Shown in pieces: positions 8,201 through 10,760 of a stretch of 10,760 nucleotides of DNA. Origin of the DNA: a bacterium (GTDB lineage: Bacteria; Verrucomicrobiota; Verrucomicrobiia; Limisphaerales; J093); NCBI GenBank assembly GCA_021784265.1, contig JAJXTA010000042.1, positions 1-10,760 of the forward strand, read 5' to 3'. The notes beneath the pieces are model-generated. The model had not been told where the DNA came from, did no database searches, and saw only the letters and a list, made by a program, of their open reading frames with translations. The position numbers and the translations under genes are program-made. Positions within the stretch are counted from its first letter, which is position 1. Each line of letters opens with the position of its first letter.

Positions 8201-10760
8201 GTCACGGGCGTGTTGGTCGAGGTGTTGCGGCTCACGGTGCCCGTCGTCGCCGGGCTCAGCCCGCCGGCCACCAAGCTCCGGTCTAGCGTCAGACTCAGGC
8301 TGGGGCCGTGGGTGTCCAGAATCGCGAGGTCGGCGGCAGCCCCCAGCTTGAGCCTTGCGCCGGTGAGAGCATCCAGAAAGAAGACGCGGACGGTCGCGGC
8401 CTGGGTGCCGTCGGCCAAGCCATTGTCCACCGCCAGCACGGGGAAGGAAGTAACCATCGCGTTGGGGCCAAAGGTGATTTGGCTGGGCACCCACAAGCGG
8501 CTGGGGTCGCTGCTCTCCAACTGGAGCGTCAGGGAATGGGTGTCGGCGGGGCTGCGGGTGAGGGTGGCGGTGGTCGTGGGAGTGGCCCCCCCTTTGGTGA
8601 GGGTGGTCACGGGCGTGGTGAGGGTCAGCGTGGGCCAATCGTTCTCCTGAACCGGGACGGTCACGGAGGCGTCGGCGTATCCCGGGGCGGAGGCGGTGAC
8701 CAGATAGGCCTGGTCCGCCGTGAGCCGGCCGTCGTCGCTGGCGGTGAGCAGGAAACTCGCCGAGAGCTGGTTGGAGGCGATCGTCACCGGGGCTTGGGGC
8801 GACAACTGGCTCGGGTCCGAGCTGTCGAGGTTGACGACCAGCGGTTGGGAGGAGGGGGTGTCGCGCCAGACGGTGGCGACGAGGGTTTGCCCCTCGAGGA
8901 CTGCAGGCGCGGCTAGGCTCAGGCTAAGCTGGTGCACGTCGGCGTCGATCACGGTCAAGGTGCCGCTGTCGCCGGCCAAGCCGGGGGCCGTCACTCCGAT
9001 GACGACGTCTTGGTCCCCGTTGGGCACACCGTCGGGCACGACCGTCAGGTTGAAGCCGGCGGTAGCCTGGCCGGCCGGGATCACGACCGTCGGCGGGCCG
9101 ATGATATTCGTGGTGTTCGCGTTGCTGATGGTAATGGCGACGGTCAGCGGCAGGCCGAGATTGCCGTTCCGCGTCACCACGGCGGGGAGAGTGGGGTTGG
9201 TCGTATTCTCGGCGATCTCCGTGACCGGGAGGGTGAGGGTCAGGGCGGTGGGGAGGAGGGTCTGGTTGGTGGCGGCGGCCAGGTTGTTGGTCTCGGTCTG
9301 CTCGAGGACCGCGTGGTCGCTATCGGTCTGCACGGCCAGCGTGACACTGCCGGCGGTGATGGTGGGCGGCAGGAGAACCTGTTGGGTCTGGCTGAGCGAC
9401 TGGCCGGCGTCGAGGGAGTTGGTCACGGTGAAACTGGCCAGGGCCGTCATTTGGAGGAGCGCGGGATCCGGCGAGTAATAGACCGTTTCGACCCACGGTG
9501 CGGTGGCGGTGGCCGCGCCCTGGTTGGTGGTGATCCAGGAGACGGTGATGGGCTGGCCGGGCACGGCGATGGCCGGGGCGCCCAGTTGTACGACCGCCAG
9601 GTCGGGCAACGGCGGCAGGGAGAACGTCACCGGCACGCTCACCGCCGTGTTGTTGGTCTTATTGGATTCGGGCTGTTGGTTGAGGGCGTCGGCGGTGACC
9701 AGGAGGTAATAACTGGTGGCGGGTTGGCCGCTGGCGAAGGGGAGGGTAACCGTGCCGCTGTTGGTGTAGCGGGCGCCGGGGGCCAGGGGCGTCAATCCGG
9801 CGTTGCCCTGGTCGGTGAGCGCCAGGGCATTCCCCCCGCTCGAGCTGCTGGCGGCCCAGACCCGATCACTCCACGTGGCCAACGCGGGGCCGTCTCCTTG
9901 GTTTTGGACGACCCAAGAGACCAGGAGAGGTTGGCCGAAACGGGCTTGCGAGGGGACACTCACGGTGGTCACCACCAAGTCCGCCGACGCCAAGTGGATG
10001 GGTTGCGGCGCCACGGCGGTGTTATTGGCGGTGTTCAGCTCGAACACGCGGTCGTCGCTGTTCACCGTGACGGCGACAAAGCGGTTGCCAGACTGGGTGT
10101 CAGGCAGGATCACGATCTGAGTGCGCGTCAGCGATGCCCCGGGTGGGAGGTTGTTGGTGAAGAGGAAATTGCCTACCACCGCCGGGTTAGCGCCGGTCGC
10201 GTTCTGGGCGACGGCGATGGTCTCGACCCACGGCCCCAGGGCGTTACCGGGGCCCTGATTGGTGACCATCCAGGTAATTGGCACGGGCTGGCCGGCGAGC
10301 GCTGGTGCCGGGCCGCCCACCCCGCTGACGGCCAAGTCCGGATAGAGCGCGAGGGTCGCGGTCACCGAGGTGGTCGCCGCGTTGTTGTATGGGGCGGTGC
10401 CTTGGCTGTTGTACTCGAAGACGTTGCTCAGGGCATTGGCGAGCACCTCGATCTGCATGACCCCCACGCCAAGCGCGCCATTGGGGAGCAGGAACGTGTA
10501 TTGCCGCGCGGACGCGCCCCCGGCGGCAATCGGGCCGGCGCCGTTCGTCGAGGCGTCGTAGGGCAAGAGGCCGTCGAGCAAGGTCTGCCCCGTGGTTCCG
10601 TTCCGGACCACCACTCGGTCCTCGAACCCGCCCCGCACCGGTCCCACCCCGACATTGGCGTCCTGCCAGGAGATGACGAGGCTGTTGCCCGATTGCGGAT
10701 GGGGCGGAGTAACGCTCAGGCTCTGGACCACGAGGTCCGGGTAAGCCGCCAGCGTGGAGC
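1675..10760 (-). CDS. Giant multidomain surface or extracellular protein (CARDB, Calx-beta-like, cadherin-like repeats), 5' end outside the window
   Basis: One frame covers about 3,027 codons and ends at TGA (1675-1677). Residues are counted from GTG at 10731 for reference only: the nine codons upstream remain open and complete a CARDB start (YPDLVV), so the real start and any signal peptide are beyond 10760. Domain order: CARDB-like x4 (to 496), Calx-beta-like x4 (497-905), CARDB-like (908-1030), Ig/NEW3-like (1033-1335), carboxypeptidase-regulatory-like (1340-1430), Pro-rich linker, Gly22 (1599-1620), Cys-rich unrecognised region (to about 1965), Pro-rich linker, conserved unnamed module (1997-2416), Fn3-like (2420-2518), three cadherin/He_PIG-like repeats (2522-2811), cohesin-like domain and tail (2812-3018). 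Such proteins are typically exported scaffolds or adhesins. No LPxTG, PEP-CTERM or other hydrophobic anchor is seen at the C terminus, which ends LFLRVVVGSP. Its role is inferred from architecture only. Confidence 0.96.
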   Translation of the reverse strand, partial: STLAAYPDLVVQSLSVTPPHPQSGNSLVISWQDANVGVGPVRGGFEDRVVVRNGTTGQTLLDGLLPYDASTNGAGPIAAGGASARQYTFLLPNGALGVGVMQIEVLANALSNVFEYNSQGTAPYNNAATTSVTATLALYPDLAVSGVGGPAPALAGQPVPITWMVTNQGPGNALGPWVETIAVAQNATGANPAVVGNFLFTNNLPPGASLTRTQIVILPDTQSGNRFVAVTVNSDDRVFELNTANNTAVAPQPIHLASADLVVTTVSVPSQARFGQPLLVSWVVQNQGDGPALATWSDRVWAASSSSGGNALALTDQGNAGLTPLAPGARYTNSGTVTLPFASGQPATSYYLLVTADALNQQPESNKTNNTAVSVPVTFSLPPLPDLAVVQLGAPAIAVPGQPITVSWITTNQGAATATAPWVETVYYSPDPALLQMTALASFTVTNSLDAGQSLSQTQQVLLPPTITAGSVTLAVQTDSDHAVLEQTETNNLAAATNQTLLPTALTLTLPVTEIAENTTNPTLPAVVTRNGNLGLPLTVAITISNANTTNIIGPPTVVIPAGQATAGFNLTVVPDGVPNGDQDVVIGVTAPGLAGDSGTLTVIDADVHQLSLSLAAPAVLEGQTLVATVWRDTPSSQPLVVNLDSSDPSQLSPQAPVTIASNQLSASFLLTASDDGRLTADQAYLVTASAPGYADASVTVPVQENDWPTLTLTTPVTTLTKGGATPTTTATLTRSPADTHSLTLQLESSDPSRLWVPSQITFGPNAMVTSFPVLAVDNGLADGTQAATVRVFFLDALTGARLKLGAAADLAILDTHGPSLSLTLDRSLVAGGLSPATTGTVSRNTSTNTPVTVSLASSDATLATLPPSLTIPAGMTAAAFPISSLRNGVVNSNQSLTVTASAAGFNPGAATLIVSDLALPDLAITGLNVVTNGQTGQAVNYSYRVVNQGLAPASGSWVQRTYLATTPLLTSDATLVGEFPFTGTLGVGQDFAVTAPFYLPSTPGDYWLIVVVDPDNHVLEALKGNNTAIAPTPIHVTPDYTATVATDVQTAVAGTPIALHGQATRVGGGPAAFVVVNVHVLVGGSDRVITALTDATGQFTATFTPLPGEAGQYQIGAAHPGMSTAPVQGQFTILGLRANPSQVNLTLLALSSATGTITLQNLSSVPLTGLQAEAVGATDLGVTLNVDSTLPGSGTATLTYTLRSQVEENALGLFHVQITSREGASVDIPLRVAVQPHQPQLQLQPTVLSQGMVRGDQTLVKVQVVNTGGAESGPLQVVVPDVGWMHVASTNPLPSLLPGTTNTITLQLLPPPDLAIGQYKGTLALAGPTASASLPFVLENVSDALGDLKLTTVDERSYYGDHPTNLAGATVVLTDPFTGNVVTNGLSDTNGGFLATGLREGTYNFEADAPGHDRSTGTLTINAGSVDDELVFLRSQLVSYTWSVQEVDVEDRTEITLQSVFEANVPTPVVTLEPSLIDLSQITNDQAQINLVITNHGLIAAQNVQIHFDTHPLWAITPLVTQLDAVPANGAVTVPVIVQRLGPGALAASRAKSRPGSPQPQPDARLAGTDQGPCTITAGVQWQLVCGPFNVLYPVPIQVVNARGNCGGGGGGGGGGGGGGGGGGGGGGLSGGGGGAGGAGWGVFNPAKPQTIVNIYPTPPSFSPSNNCACSPLVFKRKCNKADLKGAVAAALGAAIARGLPPYATLSGLKLKFASSGQTCTCCVNGVNSVEAQVDTGVDATFKVAIALGPGPHKGQIQVPGVGLANYVAGGFAAKKPIVSGAGSGHATLITSCGLDNPKICLSGGAQWGGTIAFKGAVSLTAPAPHGTNYTGSGTANGVMTVGGGLEFKSCPGPLQVVAGAGAVRFGATVSGSVNIGKTKVTATPTAFSELVANAWSRSSGAAASEAVGPGGMTNANDSAATLAQWLGYASPQALLKDWTSAATRPLPPNATTADLAASLLSDPTFNAPTQPRLVTYAWTPATPTLPPPAPAPLARPTPRAQEANVCAQVRLQIDQEAVFTRKGVGTTLEIANQSDQPLTDVNVAIAIYDPQGELANDKFVILPPDLTGLTPATGGTNDTNQVFMVGADLWTLGPNTTGSARWVILPLDEAAPTAPVVYTVGGVFSYTSGGVTTANPLVPGPVTVYPNAKLEVKYFHQRDVISDDPFTPQIEPAEPFSLAVLVHNVGQGVARNFSITSAQPKIVENLKGLLIDFHILATEVAGQSLSPSLTVDFGDLDPGAIKIGRWLLEASLMGFFLDYSATFQHDDALGGRETSLIDNVEIHELIHLVAAPGVSTNGPEAFLVHDSTDPQHLPDTLYFSDDTTAPVTAVTTGTVDGPATADHLTVQLTASLPAGWSYLQVPDPADGQWQLTHVMRADGTELPVTTNAWITHYTFTQPGVRPTKENLLHLLDYNSSGSYDLVYAPFPPTNHVAPTSAVAALPPASTPQIPLRWTAQDPSGSGIASYDIFVSVNGGPYLPWLQQTTLSGALYSGQAGNRYAFYSVATDNLGDQEAPHPTPDAQTTVTLSNHPPLLAPITNQTVLEGATLRLTAQATDPDGAAETLTYSLDPGAPPGAAIAPTTGLLTWATGPGAGGTTNLLTVRVTDNGSPTMSATQTFAVVVQAVNHPPVLGPLANQLVHAGATLSLSLSATDPDAPPQQLAFRLAPGAPAGATLDPASGRFSWTPPLGLAGSGALITVIVTDDGTPPLSATNAFLITVTASNQPPVLAPIPNQVVSVGRWLTLTATATDADLPTEALQFSLDPGAPAGAAIDPATGAFRWRPGPAQAQGAYPITVRVTDNGQPPLSDAKTFTATVADYLEVDWGTAVTPAGASSSAPLLVSASDGLSVLRLALNLPLDRLTNVTFEPLTAAITNAQLQLAATGSVLTLAVAQTPALPVAQPVGLLSFTALANQTSALIRLRVWQIDATSGTHAYTNVIVHPGRLVLLGPQPVLDASLPDGGPASLTLYGQTNTTYRLLKATALTHPILWLDGAEVALKTNTSALLPNIPLGQSNLFLRVVVGSP
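2299..3168 (-). repeat. Three tandem cadherin/He_PIG-like repeats, 97-residue period
   Basis: The units start at N-H-P-P-L-L (residue 2522), N-H-P-P-V-L (2619) and N-Q-P-P-V-L (2716), an exact spacing of 97 residues (291 bases). Each has ATDPD or ATDAD, a [LDR]-x-P-G-A-P-[AP]-G-A loop, a G-x-[LF]-x-W strand and a V-T-D-[ND]-G turn. This is the pattern of bacterial cadherin-like or putative-Ig (He_PIG) domains found in surface adhesins. The third unit ends near residue 2811. Confidence 0.85.
3178..3474 (-). other. Fibronectin type III-like domain
   Basis: Residues about 2420-2518 show APTSAVAALPP, then L-R-W-T-A-Q-D-P-S-G-S-G-I-A-S-Y-D, then VNGGPYLPWLQQTT, then GNRYAFYSVATDNLGDQEA. The W, the S-Y-D-I-F-V strand and the Y-A-F-Y-S-V-A-T-D strand fit an Fn3 fold. 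It directly joins the unnamed module to the cadherin-like repeats. Confidence 0.7.
3484..4743 (-). other. Unnamed conserved module of about 420 residues in the giant protein
   Basis: Residues 1997-2416 begin NVCAQVRLQIDQEAVFTRKG and contain blocks KYFHQRDVISDDPFTPQIEP, PFSLAVLVHNVGQG, ITSAQPKIVENLKGLLIDFH, SLTVDFGDLDPG, VEIHELIHLV and LPDTLYFSD. I recall very similar blocks from other giant bacterial and some eukaryotic extracellular proteins, which suggests strong constraint, but I know no domain name or function for them. Part of it (PFSLAVLVHNVGQG) reads like an Ig/CARDB-type strand. The statement about conservation is from memory, not from a search. Confidence 0.6.
5872..5937 (-). repeat. 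Run of 22 consecutive glycine codons
   Basis: Codon-by-codon reading gives 22 uninterrupted Gly codons (residues 1599-1620) right after Cys1598, then L-S, five more Gly, and AGGAGWG. All four Gly codons are used in mixed order, so this is not a simple trinucleotide expansion. The minus (mRNA) strand is very G-rich, with many runs of three or more G. The stretch probably forms a flexible linker between the N-terminal repeat stalk and the Cys-rich region. Confidence 0.97.
6442..6714 (-). other. Carboxypeptidase-regulatory-like domain in the giant protein
   Basis: Residues about 1340-1430 show the typical pattern of this small beta-sandwich: GATVVLTDPFTGNVVTNG, then SDTNGGFLATGLREGTYNF, then ADAPGHDRSTGTLTINAG. 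The D-x-x-G-x-F and G-x-Y-x-[FVL] motifs are the signature. It is a common structural spacer in large secreted bacterial proteins. It is followed by a segment (SYTWSVQEVDVEDRTEITL, then VPTPVV) that I also remember from other large multidomain proteins of this type. Confidence 0.7.
8017..9243 (-). repeat. Four tandem Calx-beta-like repeats
   Basis: Residues 497-905 form four units of roughly 97-110 residues, starting near LTLTLPVTEIAEN (497), LSLSLAAPAVLEGQ (602), LTLTTPVTTLTKGG (about 701) and LSLTLDRSLVAGG (about 811). Each shows a T-V-x-R or T-L-x-R strand, an L-x-S-S-D-P/A turn (units 2-4), a [VI]-T-I-[PA] or Q-I-T-F strand, and a D-G or N-G-x-x-[DN] turn before a V-T-A strand. The pattern matches Calx-beta-type sandwiches, but several acidic calcium ligands of classical Calx-beta appear to be absent, so calcium binding should not be assumed. 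A fifth CARDB-like repeat follows (7642-8010, PDLAITGLNVV to NNTAIAPTPI). Confidence 0.7.
9244..10760 (-). repeat. Four tandem CARDB-like repeats (first cut by the window edge)
   Basis: Each repeat begins with a PDL or ADL motif followed by V/A-V: YPDLVVQSLSV at the window edge, YPDLAVSGVG from residue 130, SADLVVTTVSV around 251, LPDLAVVQLG around 377. Each continues with a G-Q-P-[VIL]-x-[VIL]-x-W strand and VxNQG or TNQG, and most end with an N-N-T/L-A signature. Spacing between equivalent Asp residues is about 133, 119 and 126 residues. CARDB is known as an adhesion-type beta-sandwich module of bacterial and archaeal surface proteins. These are protein-level repeats; the DNA is well diverged, so recent duplication is unlikely. 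Confidence 0.85.

Noticed and set aside
8017..9243. Calcium-binding by the Calx-beta-like repeats
   Set aside because: The acidic residues expected at the inter-strand calcium sites are not consistently present, so calcium binding is not claimed.

Overview
The window is GC-rich and gene-dense. All three convincing genes lie on the minus strand, so it reads from right to left. Layout and protein style point to a member of the Verrucomicrobiota, perhaps a Pedosphaera/Limisphaerales-like lineage. The evidence is a giant secreted-type protein built from CARDB, Calx-beta-like and cadherin-like repeats, a C-terminal tail of a kind I associate with that phylum, and a squalene-cyclase-like protein of a kind common in Verrucomicrobia and Planctomycetes. 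This placement is inference from family resemblance; no marker gene is present.

Region 10760-1675 (minus) is one uninterrupted reading frame of about 3,027 codons. It is already open at the right window edge, so the true start and any signal peptide lie outside. From N to C terminus it carries: four CARDB-like repeats; four Calx-beta-like repeats; a fifth CARDB-like repeat; several Ig/NEW3-like sandwiches; a carboxypeptidase-regulatory-like domain; a Pro-rich linker; a run of 22 glycines; a Cys-rich region I do not recognise; a second Pro-rich linker; a roughly 420-residue module that looks strongly conserved but has no name I know; a fibronectin-III-like domain; three cadherin/He_PIG-like repeats with an exact 97-residue period; and a cohesin-like domain with a short tail. 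It is most likely an exported, cell-surface or extracellular scaffold or adhesin.

Region 1674-1327 is a 348-base gap with no certain gene. It contains an 11-G homopolymer inside a small inverted repeat and a doubtful 55-codon frame.

Region 1326-1 holds two tightly packed minus-strand genes: a DCC-family (DUF393) thioredoxin-like protein with a D-x-x-C-x-x-C motif, then, 18 bases later, the N-terminal part (284 codons) of a squalene-hopene-cyclase-like terpene cyclase that runs off the left edge. The two are in the same frame, separated by one TAA and six further codons, and very probably form an operon. No RNA gene, mobile element or CRISPR array was seen. The best candidates for something undescribed are the conserved module and the Cys-rich insert in the giant protein, and the DCC-cyclase pair.
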